Shown: one piece after another, positions 49,727 through 58,480 of the stretch
How the letters are laid out: each line of letters begins with the position of its first letter
Numbering within the stretch: the stretch's first letter is position 1
Assembly: GCF_000761215.1 (NCBI RefSeq)
Contig: NZ_CP009438.1
Location: 868,001 to 932,000, forward strand
Reading direction: 5' to 3'
Length of the DNA: 64,000 nucleotides
DNA from: Streptomyces glaucescens
Lineage (GTDB): Bacteria > Actinomycetota > Actinomycetes > Streptomycetales > Streptomycetaceae
Notes under the pieces: generated by a model
The model's input: only the letters and a program-made list of their open reading frames with translations
Told to the model about the DNA's origin: nothing
Database searches by the model: none
Made by a program: the position numbers and the translations under genes

Positions 49727-51112
49727 GTGCTGCGAGTCGCCGTCGTAGGCTCCGGACCGAGCGGGGTCTACTCCGCCCAGACCCTCGTCCAGCAGGAGCC
49801 CCTGGCGCGGGTCGACGTGCTGGACCGGCTGCCGTGCCCGTACGGCCTGGTGCGGTACGGCGTGGCGCCCGACCACGAGAAGATCAAATCGCTGCAGAAC
49901 AGTCTGCGGACCGTGCTGGAGCACGAGCGCGTGCGGTTCCTCGGCGGTGTCCAGGTCGGGGCGGGCGGTGTGCCGGCCGCCCGGCTGCGGGAGCTGTACC
50001 ACGCGGTGGTGTACTGCGTGGGCGCCGCCACCGACCGGCACCTGGGGATCCCCGGGGAGGAGCTGCCCGGCAGCTGGTCGGCGACCCAGTTCGTGTCCTG
50101 GTACAGCGCCCACCCGGACGCCGTCGACGGCGGCTTCGTACGCGACGCCCGGTCGGCCGTGGTCATCGGGGCCGGGAACGTCGCGGTGGACGTCACCCGG
50201 ATCCTGGCACGCGGCGCGGCCGAACTGAGCCCCACCGACATGCCGGACGCCGCGCTGCGCTCGCTCGCCGCGAGCCGGGTGACCGACATCCGGATGGTGG
50301 GCCGGCGCGGACCGTCCCAGGCCCGGTTCACCACCAAGGAACTGCGGGAGCTGGGCGCGCTGCCGGAGGCCGACGTGCTCGTCGACCCGGCCGACCTGGC
50401 GCTGGACCCCGCCTGCGCCGACCCGTCCGCGCTGCCCGCCGCCCAGCGCCGCAACGTCGAGGTGCTGCGGAGCTGGGCGGACGCGACGCCGCGGGGTGCG
50501 CCGCGCCGGATCCGGCTCCGCTTCTTCCTGCGCCCCGTCGAGCTGCTCGCCGAGGCGGGGCGGGTGGGCGCGGTGCGGTTCGAGCGGACCGCGCCGGACG
50601 GGCGGGGCGGGGTGGTGGGCACCGGCGAGTTCCAGGTGGTCGAGGCGCAACTGGTGCTGCGGTCGGTGGGGTACCGCGGGGTGCCGCTCGAGGGGCTGCC
50701 GTTCGACGCCGCCACCGGCACGGTGCCGCACCTGGCCGGGCGGGTGCTGCGGAACGGAGCCGTCGCGCCGGGCGAGTACGTCGCGGGCTGGATCAAGCGG
50801 GGCCCGACAGGTGTGATCGGCACCAACCGGCCGTGCGCCAAGGAGACGGTGACCTCGCTGCTGGAGGACGCCCCCGCCCTGGCCCGCCGGGAGGTGCCCG
50901 CGGATCCGACGGCCGTGCTGCGCGCCGAGGGCGTCGAGCCGGTGGAGTGGGAGGGGTGGCGGGCCATCGAGCGGGCGGAGGCGGAACTGGGCGCGGCGCT
51001 GGGCCGGGGCGTGGTGAAGCTGCCCGACTGGCGGTCCCTCATGGCGGCGGCCCACGGCGACGCCCCGCGGCCCGCCGTACAGGGGCCGCACGGCCCTGGG
51101 GGGCGGCCGTAG
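49727..51112 (+). CDS. Ferredoxin-NADP reductase (FprA / adrenodoxin reductase type)
   Basis: 461 residues, the size of mycobacterial FprA. LRVAVVGSGPSGVYSAQTLV is the FAD loop, LPCPYGLVRYGVAPDHEKIKSL the family signature and AVVIGAGNVAVDVTRILARGA the NADP loop; WIKRGPTGVIGTNRPCAKETV follows. It transfers electrons from NADPH to ferredoxins. GTG 49727 has AAGGAG at 8 nt. The C-terminal codons (GPHGPGGRP) are encoded by the first unit of a 44-bp repeat. Confidence 0.93.
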   Translation: MLRVAVVGSGPSGVYSAQTLVQQEPLARVDVLDRLPCPYGLVRYGVAPDHEKIKSLQNSLRTVLEHERVRFLGGVQVGAGGVPAARLRELYHAVVYCVGAATDRHLGIPGEELPGSWSATQFVSWYSAHPDAVDGGFVRDARSAVVIGAGNVAVDVTRILARGAAELSPTDMPDAALRSLAASRVTDIRMVGRRGPSQARFTTKELRELGALPEADVLVDPADLALDPACADPSALPAAQRRNVEVLRSWADATPRGAPRRIRLRFFLRPVELLAEAGRVGAVRFERTAPDGRGGVVGTGEFQVVEAQLVLRSVGYRGVPLEGLPFDAATGTVPHLAGRVLRNGAVAPGEYVAGWIKRGPTGVIGTNRPCAKETVTSLLEDAPALARREVPADPTAVLRAEGVEPVEWEGWRAIERAEAELGAALGRGVVKLPDWRSLMAAAHGDAPRPAVQGPHGPGGRP

Positions 51113-51300
51113 CGTGCCGGTCCCGGGGGCCGCACGGCCCTGGGGGGCGGCGGTAGCGTGCCGGTCCCAGGGGCCGCACGGCCCTGGGGAGCGGCGGTAG
51201 CGTGCCGGTTCCGGGGGCCGCACGGCCCTGGGGAGCGGCCGTAGCGTGCCGGTCCCGGGGGCCGCACAGCCCCGGGGAGCGGCCGTAGGCGGTTTCCGTC
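51082..51300 (+). repeat. 44-bp tandem repeat, about five copies
   Basis: Units start at 51082, 51126, 51170, 51214 and 51258, exactly 44 bp apart. Each starts GGGGCCGCACGGCCC, then TGGGGRGCGGCSGTAGCGTG and CCGGTYCC. The first unit encodes the last residues and the stop codon of the reductase; the rest fill the gap to the ArsR gene. Since 44 is not a multiple of three the units cannot extend the protein. Confidence 0.9.
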
Positions 51301-51368
51301 GAGGGGCCGCTCGCCCTCGGGGCGCCGGCGAGCCGCGTCCCCGCGGCGGCTCGCCCCCAGGGGTGTCT

Positions 51369-51728
51369 CTAGCCGAGCCGGGCGGACTGGCGGGCCGCGG
51401 CGCCGAGGAGGGCGTCGAGGAGCCCGGGGAAGAGTGCGTCCAGGTCGTCCCGGCGCAGACCGTTCATCTTGGCCGTGCCCCGGTAGATCTGCCGGATGAC
51501 CCCGCTCTCGCGCAGCACCCGGAAGTGGTGGGTGGTGGTCGACTTGGTGACCGGCAGCACGAACTGCGAACAGGACAGTTCGTCGCCGTCGGCGGCGAGT
51601 TCGCGCACGATCCGCAGCCGCATCGGGTCGGACAGCGCGTGCAGCACGCCCTCCAGCCGGATCTCGTCGCGCGCCGGGTGGGGCAGGGTGCGGCTGGCAC
51701 GGGCGGTGGTCACGGCTGCTGGCTCCAC
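51369..51728 (-). CDS. ArsR/HTH_5-family transcriptional regulator
   Basis: 119 residues. VLHALSDPMRLRIVRELAADGDELSCSQFVLPVTKSTTTHHFRVLRESGVIRQIYRG is the winged helix, with the CSQF cysteine near the recognition helix instead of the classic metal CxC. A non-metal ArsR sensor, probably of electrophiles. GTG 51728 is the likely start. Divergent from an old-yellow-enzyme gene and flanked by large dyads. Confidence 0.92.
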   Translation of the reverse strand: MEPAAVTTARASRTLPHPARDEIRLEGVLHALSDPMRLRIVRELAADGDELSCSQFVLPVTKSTTTHHFRVLRESGVIRQIYRGTAKMNGLRRDDLDALFPGLLDALLGAAARQSARLG

Positions 51729-51744
51729 TTCGTCGGGACACCCA

Positions 51745-51800
51745 TCGTACGAGAGGCATCGTAGTTTGACATCCGCCGTACTACGATGCCTATCGTACGA
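51745..51800. promoter_or_regulatory. ArsR-type operator pair in the OYE promoter
   Basis: Two inverted 21-bp arms, 51745-51765 and 51780-51800, agree at 20 of 21 positions with a 14-nt centre. Each arm contains TCGTACGA (itself a perfect palindrome) and AGGCATCGTAGT or its complement. TTGACA at 51766-51771 in the centre is a consensus -35 on the plus strand; TATCGT (51791-51796) is a weak -10, 19 nt further. Confidence 0.75.
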
Positions 51801-51835
51801 ACCCAGCCTTCGGTCCGTGACGAATGGAGCCCGCC

Positions 51836-52915
51836 GTGACCGCGCTCTTCGAGCCCTTCACCCTGCGCGACGTGACGATCCCCAACCGCGTGTGGATGCC
51901 GCCGATGTGCCAGTACTCCGCGGCCCCCGAAGGGCCCGAGGCCGGTGTGCCGCACGACTGGCACTTCGCCCACTACGCGGCCCGCGCGGCCGGCGGCACG
52001 GGCCTGATCGTCGTCGAGGCCACCGCGGTCGCCCCCGAGGGCCGCATCTCGCCCTACGACCTCGGGATCTGGAACGACACCCAGGCCGAGGCCTTCCGCC
52101 GGATCACCCGTTTCCTCACCGGCCAGGGCACCGTGCCGGCCATCCAGCTCGCCCACGCCGGACGCAAGGCCTCCACCGACCGGCCCTGGAAGGGCGGGGC
52201 GCCGCTGGGCCCGGACGCGCACGGCTGGCAGCCGCTCGCGCCGAGCGCGGTCCCCTTCGACGAGCGGCACCCCGTCCCGGCCGAGCTGACGCCCGCGGAC
52301 ATCCGCGCGATCGTCGGGCAGTTCGCCGACGCGGCCCGCCGCGCGCTGGCCGCCGGGTTCGAGATCGCCGAGATCCACGGCGCCCACGGCTACCTGATCC
52401 ACGAGTTCCTCTCCCCGCACTCCAACCACCGCACCGACGCCTACGGCGGCTCGTACGAGAACCGCACCCGGTTCGCCCTGGAGGTCGTCGACGCCGTCCG
52501 GGAGGTCTGGCCGGACGACAAGCCGCTGTTCTTCCGCGTGTCGGCGACCGACTGGCTGGAGGAGGGCGGCTGGACCCCCGACGACACGGTCCGCCTGGCC
52601 CGCGACCTCCAGGCCCACGGCATCGACCTGCTCGACGTCTCGACCGGCGGGAACGCCGCCGCCGTCCGCATCCCCACCGGACCCGGCTACCAGGTGCCCT
52701 TCGCCGCGCGGGTGAAGGCCGAGACCACCCTGCCGGTCGCGGCGGTGGGTCTGATCACCGAAGCCGAGCAGGCCGAGAAGATCCTCTCCAACGGGGAGGC
52801 GGACGCCGTGCTGCTCGGCCGGGAGTTGCTGCGCAACCCCTCCTGGGCCCGGCACGCGGCGCGGGAGCTGGGCGGCGAGGTGCGGGTGCCGGACCAGTAC
52901 CACCGGTCCGTCTGA
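51836..52915 (+). CDS. NADH:flavin oxidoreductase (old yellow enzyme, YqjM type)
   Basis: 359 residues, TIM barrel with FMN. LFEPFTLRDVTIPNRVWMPPMCQYSA is the start with the redox-tuning Cys, QLAHAGRK the catalytic His-x-x-Arg region, FEIAEIHGAHGYLIHEFLSPHSNHR the substrate segment. It reduces activated C=C bonds with NAD(P)H. GGAG six bases before GTG 51836 decides the start over ATG 51824. Divergent from an ArsR regulator that probably senses its substrates. Confidence 0.93.
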   Translation: MTALFEPFTLRDVTIPNRVWMPPMCQYSAAPEGPEAGVPHDWHFAHYAARAAGGTGLIVVEATAVAPEGRISPYDLGIWNDTQAEAFRRITRFLTGQGTVPAIQLAHAGRKASTDRPWKGGAPLGPDAHGWQPLAPSAVPFDERHPVPAELTPADIRAIVGQFADAARRALAAGFEIAEIHGAHGYLIHEFLSPHSNHRTDAYGGSYENRTRFALEVVDAVREVWPDDKPLFFRVSATDWLEEGGWTPDDTVRLARDLQAHGIDLLDVSTGGNAAAVRIPTGPGYQVPFAARVKAETTLPVAAVGLITEAEQAEKILSNGEADAVLLGRELLRNPSWARHAARELGGEVRVPDQYHRSV

Positions 52916-53090
52916 GCCCGCCACGGCGCACGGCCCGGGCGCGTCGTCCACGGCACACAGGGCCGGGGCGCGCCGCTCGCGGCGCAGCGCCCGGGCGCGC
53001 CACCCCCGCCGCACAGGGCCTGCCACGCCGCCCGCCGCGCACGGCCCCGCGGCGCCGCCGCCGTACCGGACGGGCGGCGGCGCCGCGGGC

Positions 53091-56000
53091 TCAGGCTCCG
53101 GCCGGCCCGGTGACCCGGCCCGCCACCACGGCCGGCCGCGACGGAATGTCCCCGGTGCCGCGCGAGCCGGCCGCGCGGGCCAGCCGCAGCACCGTCCGCT
53201 CCAGGTCCGGCAGCACCCGCTGTCCCGCCACCGCCAGGGTGATCGCCATCGCGACACCCGCCCACGCGAGGGGGCCGAGCGGGGTGCAGCCGACCAGACG
53301 GCTGGCGCCGGGGGTCTGGACGAGGGCCACCAGGGCGGCGGCCGAGCCCAGCGCGGTCACCTGGACCAGCGGACTGTCGCGGCGGTCCAGCAGGGTCTGC
53401 GCGAGCTGGGTGCCGACCACCGCGCACAGTGCCATCGTCGTCGTACGGCGGGCCGTGCCCGGGGTGAACCGGCCGAACAGCCAGGCGGCGACCGCGCCCA
53501 GGCAGGTGGTCAGCGCCCGATGCCGGATCTGCCGCATCAGCGGCGCGCCCAGCAGCGAGGTGCCCAGCGGCCCGGTCGACTCGGTCTCCGCGGGGTCCTG
53601 CTGCGGGGTGACCGCGACGGCCATCGCAGGGAACAGGTCGGTGAACAGGTTCACCAGCAGCATCTGACGGGTCGACAGCGGCGCCGCGCCCGCGAGCAGG
53701 GTGCCCAGGATGCCGAAACCGACCTCGCCCGCGTTGCCCCCGATGAGGATGGCGACGGAATCGGCGACACTGTGCCACAGGGCCCGGCCCTCGCCGACCG
53801 CCTCCACGAGGACGGTCAGGTCCTCGCCGGTGAGCACCAGGTCGGCGGCGTTGCGGGCGGCCGCGGAGCCGCGGGCGCTGATGCCCACGCCGATGTCGGC
53901 GGCCCGGATGGCGGCGGCGTCGTTGGCCCCGTCGCCCACCATCCCGACCACCCGGCCGGCGTCCCGCAGCGCCTCGACCACCTGGAGCTTCTGCTCGGGC
54001 GCCACCCGCGCCACCACGTCCGCGTCGCGCAGCATCCGGGACCGCTCGCCGCGGTCCGCGGCCGCCAGGTCGTCGCCGGTGACGACGGCGGTGTCCTCCG
54101 GCCAGCCCAGGTCGAGCGCGATCGCCCGCGCGGTCTGCGGATGGTCGCCGGTCAGCATCACCGGCCGGACGCCCGCCGCGCGCAGCCCGCGCACCAGGAC
54201 GTCGGACGTCTCGCGGGCCACGTCGGCCAGCGCGAGCAGTCCCACGAACTCCAGGTCGTGCGGCTGCTCGTCGCATACCTCGGCGTCGTCCTCGGTCTCG
54301 GCCAGGCGGCGCCGGGCCACCGCGAGCACCCGCAGGCCGTCGGCGGCCAGCGCGTGCGCGGTCTCCTCCGCGTGCGCGGGCAGCTCGCGGCAGGCCGGCA
54401 GCACGACCTCCGGGGCGCCCTTGACCTCGAACACCCGCACGCCGTCCGCCACGCGGCCCACCGCGCCCGCGTAGCCGCGCCCCGCCTCGAACGGCCGGGC
54501 CTCGGTCTGCGTCCACTCCGGGTCGTCGCGGCCGGCCGCCTCCAGCACGGCCTCGTCGGTGGCGTGCACCACCTTCTCGCCGCCTTCGAGCCGCGGGCAG
54601 GCCCGTACGGCGATCCGCAGCACCCGGGAGTCGCGGGCCTCGTCCAGGGCGCGGACCGTGCCGTCGGCCTCGGCCACCCGGACCAGGCGGAGCTGGTTCT
54701 CGGTGAGGGTGCCGGTCTTGTCGAAGCAGATGGTGTCCATCCGGCCCAAAGCCTCCAGGGCCCGCGGGGTGCGCACCAGGACCCCGCGCCGGCTCAGCCG
54801 CCGCGCCGCCGCGAGCTGGCCCACGGTCGCCACCAGCGGAAGCCCCTCGGGCACGGCGGCCACCGCCACCGCCACGCCGCCGCTGACCGCCTCGCGGATC
54901 GGTGTGCCGCGCAGCAGGGAGAGGCCGGTGACCGCGGCGCCGCCCGCCATGGTGAGGGGGAGGGCCTGCCGGGTGAGTTCCTGGAGCCGGGCCTGGACGC
55001 CCCCGGCGGGCGGGGTGCGGGCGGCGAGGTGGACCGCCCGGGACGCCTCCGTGCGGTCGCCGGTCTCCACGACGACGGCCCGGGCGTGCCCGGCGACCAC
55101 CGTGGTGCCCTCGAACACCATGCAGCGGCGCTCCGCGACGGCGGCGCTCGGAGTCGGCTCCACCTGCTTGCCGACGGGCAGCGACTCGCCGGTCAGCGCG
55201 GACTCGTCGACCTCCAGACCGTCCTCCCACAGCAGCCGGGCGTCGGCGGGCACCACGTCGTCGGCGTTCAGCTCGATCACGTCGCCGGGCACCAGCCGGG
55301 CCGCGTCCACGGTGCGCGGGCCGTGCCGCCGCCGGTCGCGCCGGGGCCGCGGGGATCCGGGTCCGCCGTCGGCGGTCACCCGGGCCTTCTGCTTCTGCTC
55401 CGCGACCAGCCCGGACAGCGCCCGCTCGGCCCGCAGCCGCTGCACGCCCCCGACGAGGGCGTTGAGGTCGAGCGCGCCGACGACGAGCAGGGCGTCGGCG
55501 ACGGAGCCGAGGATGGCCGACGCGGCCGAGCCGACCGCGAGCACCGGGGTGAGGGGATCGTCGAGTTCGCTGCGCACGGCGCGGGCGAGCTGGAACGACC
55601 AGCGGGCGGGCGCCATGCCGGGCATCCGCGCGACCGTGCCGGTGGCCTCGCGCACCCGGCCCACCGCGTGCTCGAAGGCGGTTTCCTCGGCCTCGATCCG
55701 GTCGGCCAGCCGGGCCTGGACGGAGCGGGCGTGCAGGGCGTGCCAGGCCACCCGCGGGCGGGGGTGCGGAGCCCGCGCCAGTGCCACGCCGACGGCCGCG
55801 CGCACCCCGCCGAGCAGGGCCGCCGCGGCGCCCGCGTCGACCGGAGCGTGCCGCAGTCCGGGCAGCAGCGGGTGACTCCGGCGCCGGGACTCGCCCACGG
55901 CCACCAGCAGTCCGGACAGCGCGGCACCCGAGCGGGCGAGGGTCTGCGACCGGCGTCCGACCTTGCGGGCGGCGGGCACCGCGGCCAGCAGCCGCCACAC

Positions 56001-57482
56001 GTCGGGCAGGCCGTGGTGGGTGAGCACGTCCGCGCCCCAGGCGACGGCCGCGTCGCGGTCGGTGAGGGCCACGGCCAGGTCTCCGGCGAACAGGGCCTCC
56101 AGCACGTCCGTGTCGTCGGCGGAGGCGGGCCGGGCCACGGTGATCACGCAGCCGTCGTCCCGGCGCAGCCGGTCCACCGCCTCGGCGGGCGGCCGGCCGG
56201 CGGGCACGATGTGGTCGGCGAGGCCGATGAAGTCGGTGAGGGCGGGGTCGTCGCCGACCACCACCCGCAGTCCCGCGCGGCGCGCCGCGTCGAGCACCGG
56301 CTCGGCCCACGGGTCGGCGTCGCCGTCCGGGGTGCGCAGTGCGCTGGGGTGCAGGAAGACCGTCCCGGCCGTCTCCAGGCGGCGCAGCCGCTGCTGGTCG
56401 CGGACCAGCACGCCGGTGCGGGCCAGGGCGCAGCTCAGGGTGGCGTGGAAGGCGGCGGGCCCGTAGCGGGCGGCCTTCGGGGAGCCGGCGAGCACCGCCT
56501 CGGCGGCCTCACCGGCGCTGTGCTTGACCAGGAGGGTCGCGAGGGCGCCGACGAGGGCGCCGGACTCGGCGTGGACGGCGTACTCCTGGGCCGGGGTGCG
56601 GCGCAGCGGCGGGCGCGGGAAGCGGTCCATGGCCACGCCGTCCCGGTGCGGGACGCACAGCCGGTCGTGGACGGCGTCGAAGGCGGCGCCGCGTGCCAGG
56701 GTCTCGGCCAGTCCGCAGGTGCGCAGCGAGCCGTCGAGCAGCAGGGCGACCGGGTTCTGGCCGGCGCCGTGCACGGCGGCGTTGACGGCGGCCAGCAGCA
56801 GGTCGGCCCGGGAGTCGCCGGTCCGCGCGCGCAGCCAGGAGCGGAACCGGGGGTGTTCGCGCAGCAGGGTGTTGCCCGCCGACACGAACGTGGGCGAGGG
56901 CGGCAGCCGCAGCGCGGAGGCGGCGAACGCGCCCGCGATGCCGAGCGCGTCGACGCCCAGCGCCAGCAGGGCGGTGCGCACCCCGACCGGGTCGCCGGGG
57001 TGGGCGAACTCCTCCACCGACTCGTCGTCGGGGACCAGTCCGTGCCGTTCGGCGAGGGCGGCCGCCTTCTCCAGGACCGTGTCGGCGACGGCGGCCTCGG
57101 TCGCGGCCACCACCAGGCGGGACAGCCCGCCGTCCCAGTACGCGTACGCCACGTCGGGCCGGTCGGCGAGCGCGGCGGCCACCCGCCGGGCGGCGTGCGC
57201 CGTCCCGCCCGTCTCGTGGGCCCGCCCCGGCTCGGCGGTCCTGAGCGCCAGGTGGGCCCGCCGCCCGGCCCGCCAGTGCTGCCCCTGCCCGGGCAGCACG
57301 GCGGCCCGCGCGACCCGTGCCACCCGTACGGCGGAGTCCGCGCCGCGCACTCCGGCCCGTGCCGTCCCGGCCGCCGCACCCGCGGCCATGCCGACGGCGG
57401 GCGCGGTCCCGCGCGCCAGCAGCCGCGGCCCGGCCTGCAGGGCACCGGACACGGCCGTCAGCGGCCCCGTCAGCAACCCCAT
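53091..57482 (-). CDS. Long cation-transporting P-type ATPase (CtpI-like)
   Basis: 1463 residues. The first 600 or so are an unusual N-terminal region with two hydrophobic parts and a repeated heavy-metal-domain-like segment, as in mycobacterial CtpI. The ATPase core has TGES (764-767), PEGLP (878-882), the phosphorylated Asp921 in DKTGTLTEN and GDGANDAAAIRAADIGVG (from 1183). About four helices follow. PEGLP rather than CPC makes calcium, magnesium or another non-soft cation more likely. ATG 57482 has GAGGTG at 5 nt. The next gene on the strand (215 residues) is the usual companion. The 220-bp gap 57483-57702 has GGTGGTCCGTCAYGGCCCTC-like repeats. Confidence 0.9.
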   Translation of the reverse strand: MGLLTGPLTAVSGALQAGPRLLARGTAPAVGMAAGAAAGTARAGVRGADSAVRVARVARAAVLPGQGQHWRAGRRAHLALRTAEPGRAHETGGTAHAARRVAAALADRPDVAYAYWDGGLSRLVVAATEAAVADTVLEKAAALAERHGLVPDDESVEEFAHPGDPVGVRTALLALGVDALGIAGAFAASALRLPPSPTFVSAGNTLLREHPRFRSWLRARTGDSRADLLLAAVNAAVHGAGQNPVALLLDGSLRTCGLAETLARGAAFDAVHDRLCVPHRDGVAMDRFPRPPLRRTPAQEYAVHAESGALVGALATLLVKHSAGEAAEAVLAGSPKAARYGPAAFHATLSCALARTGVLVRDQQRLRRLETAGTVFLHPSALRTPDGDADPWAEPVLDAARRAGLRVVVGDDPALTDFIGLADHIVPAGRPPAEAVDRLRRDDGCVITVARPASADDTDVLEALFAGDLAVALTDRDAAVAWGADVLTHHGLPDVWRLLAAVPAARKVGRRSQTLARSGAALSGLLVAVGESRRRSHPLLPGLRHAPVDAGAAAALLGGVRAAVGVALARAPHPRPRVAWHALHARSVQARLADRIEAEETAFEHAVGRVREATGTVARMPGMAPARWSFQLARAVRSELDDPLTPVLAVGSAASAILGSVADALLVVGALDLNALVGGVQRLRAERALSGLVAEQKQKARVTADGGPGSPRPRRDRRRHGPRTVDAARLVPGDVIELNADDVVPADARLLWEDGLEVDESALTGESLPVGKQVEPTPSAAVAERRCMVFEGTTVVAGHARAVVVETGDRTEASRAVHLAARTPPAGGVQARLQELTRQALPLTMAGGAAVTGLSLLRGTPIREAVSGGVAVAVAAVPEGLPLVATVGQLAAARRLSRRGVLVRTPRALEALGRMDTICFDKTGTLTENQLRLVRVAEADGTVRALDEARDSRVLRIAVRACPRLEGGEKVVHATDEAVLEAAGRDDPEWTQTEARPFEAGRGYAGAVGRVADGVRVFEVKGAPEVVLPACRELPAHAEETAHALAADGLRVLAVARRRLAETEDDAEVCDEQPHDLEFVGLLALADVARETSDVLVRGLRAAGVRPVMLTGDHPQTARAIALDLGWPEDTAVVTGDDLAAADRGERSRMLRDADVVARVAPEQKLQVVEALRDAGRVVGMVGDGANDAAAIRAADIGVGISARGSAAARNAADLVLTGEDLTVLVEAVGEGRALWHSVADSVAILIGGNAGEVGFGILGTLLAGAAPLSTRQMLLVNLFTDLFPAMAVAVTPQQDPAETESTGPLGTSLLGAPLMRQIRHRALTTCLGAVAAWLFGRFTPGTARRTTTMALCAVVGTQLAQTLLDRRDSPLVQVTALGSAAALVALVQTPGASRLVGCTPLGPLAWAGVAMAITLAVAGQRVLPDLERTVLRLARAAGSRGTGDIPSRPAVVAGRVTGPAGA

Positions 57483-57702
57483 CGCACACCTCAGCTCGTT
57501 GTCAGCCTGCTCGGTTCTCGGTCGGTTGGTGTCCGCATCTCCTGGGTCCGCGGCCGGTTCGCGCTCCACACCGGTCGTCGGTGGTCCGTCATGGCCCTCG
57601 GTGGTCCGTCACGGCCCTCGATGACCCGTCACGACCCTGCCGGTCCGTTCTCGGTCGTCGGCGGTCGGTTCCCGGGCACCGGCACCGGGGACCGGTCCGC
57701 GA

Positions 57703-58350
57703 TCAGCTCTCGCTCGGTCGTTCTCCCGCGCTGCCCATGGCCGCGGTGCGCCGCCGGGCCGCGGTGCGGCGGTGGGCGTTCGCCGCCTTGATGGTCGTCG
57801 TGCCCGTCCCGTGCGCCGTCTTCGAGCGGGCGGCCGTCGTCCGATGGCCCGGCACCGCCGTCCCGCCGGTCTCCGGCTCGCGGTCGCCGGACACCCGGGT
57901 ACGCCCGACGGACGCCGTGGACAGGGCCCCGGAGGAGGCGCCCGTGCCGGACCGCGTCGCCCTGGAGGCCGTGGCACCCCCAGAGGCCGCCCTGCGCGAC
58001 GCGGTGCTCGTCGTCGCCCTGGCCGCCGCACCGCCACCGGCCGTCGCCGGTGCCGCGCCGCCGTCCTGCCCCGACCGCTGTTCCTGCCGCTGCCCGGGCT
58101 TCGGCTGGGTCAGCCAGGCCACGGCCGCTCCGGCGACCGCCACGGGCCACTCGACGACACCCGCGGCGCCGAGCAGCCCGGCTCCGGTGTAGACCGCGAT
58201 CCGGCGCCCGCGCGGCGACACCGCCCCGACCGTGTCCAGGGTGCCCTCGGCGGCCTTGCTCACCATGCCCGCGCCGGGCATCCGGCGCAGTGCCGAACCG
58301 GTGACGCGCACCGGTCCCGTCAGAACGGAGGACGGCTTCAGCCGTGTCAT
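57703..58350 (-). CDS. Hypothetical protein next to the CtpI-like ATPase
   Basis: 215 residues. One or two hydrophobic stretches (IAVYTGAGLLGAAGVVEWPV AVAGAAVAWL, written without the space) are followed by a 120-residue low-complexity basic tail rich in Ala, Thr, Ser and Arg (SRRAASGGATASRATRSGTG). The start has MTRLKPSSVLTGPVRVTGSA. ATG 58350 has GGGGAGTC upstream. The gene lies upstream of the ATPase on the same strand, so it may be co-transcribed and be a membrane-adapter. No known family. Confidence 0.6.
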   Translation of the reverse strand: MTRLKPSSVLTGPVRVTGSALRRMPGAGMVSKAAEGTLDTVGAVSPRGRRIAVYTGAGLLGAAGVVEWPVAVAGAAVAWLTQPKPGQRQEQRSGQDGGAAPATAGGGAAARATTSTASRRAASGGATASRATRSGTGASSGALSTASVGRTRVSGDREPETGGTAVPGHRTTAARSKTAHGTGTTTIKAANAHRRTAARRRTAAMGSAGERPSES

Positions 58351-58480
58351 GACTCCCCGCCTCCCTCGGATGGGGTGTGTGCACGGCCCGAGTTCCCGGG
58401 AAACACCCGGTCACCCGTTGTGGGCGGGGCAAACGCGAGTGGCCGGAGGAATTCCCTCCGGCCACCGTGGGGCCCGTGCG

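Noticed and set aside
51082..51300. CRISPR-like array
   Set aside because: Units are directly joined 44-bp tandem repeats without unique spacers, and no cas genes are near.
53520..57791. Plus-strand frame of 1423 codons and a minus-strand frame of 1207 codons (52687-56310)
   Set aside because: Both are shadows of the P-type ATPase gene, with low-complexity Arg/Gly/Pro products and no motif.
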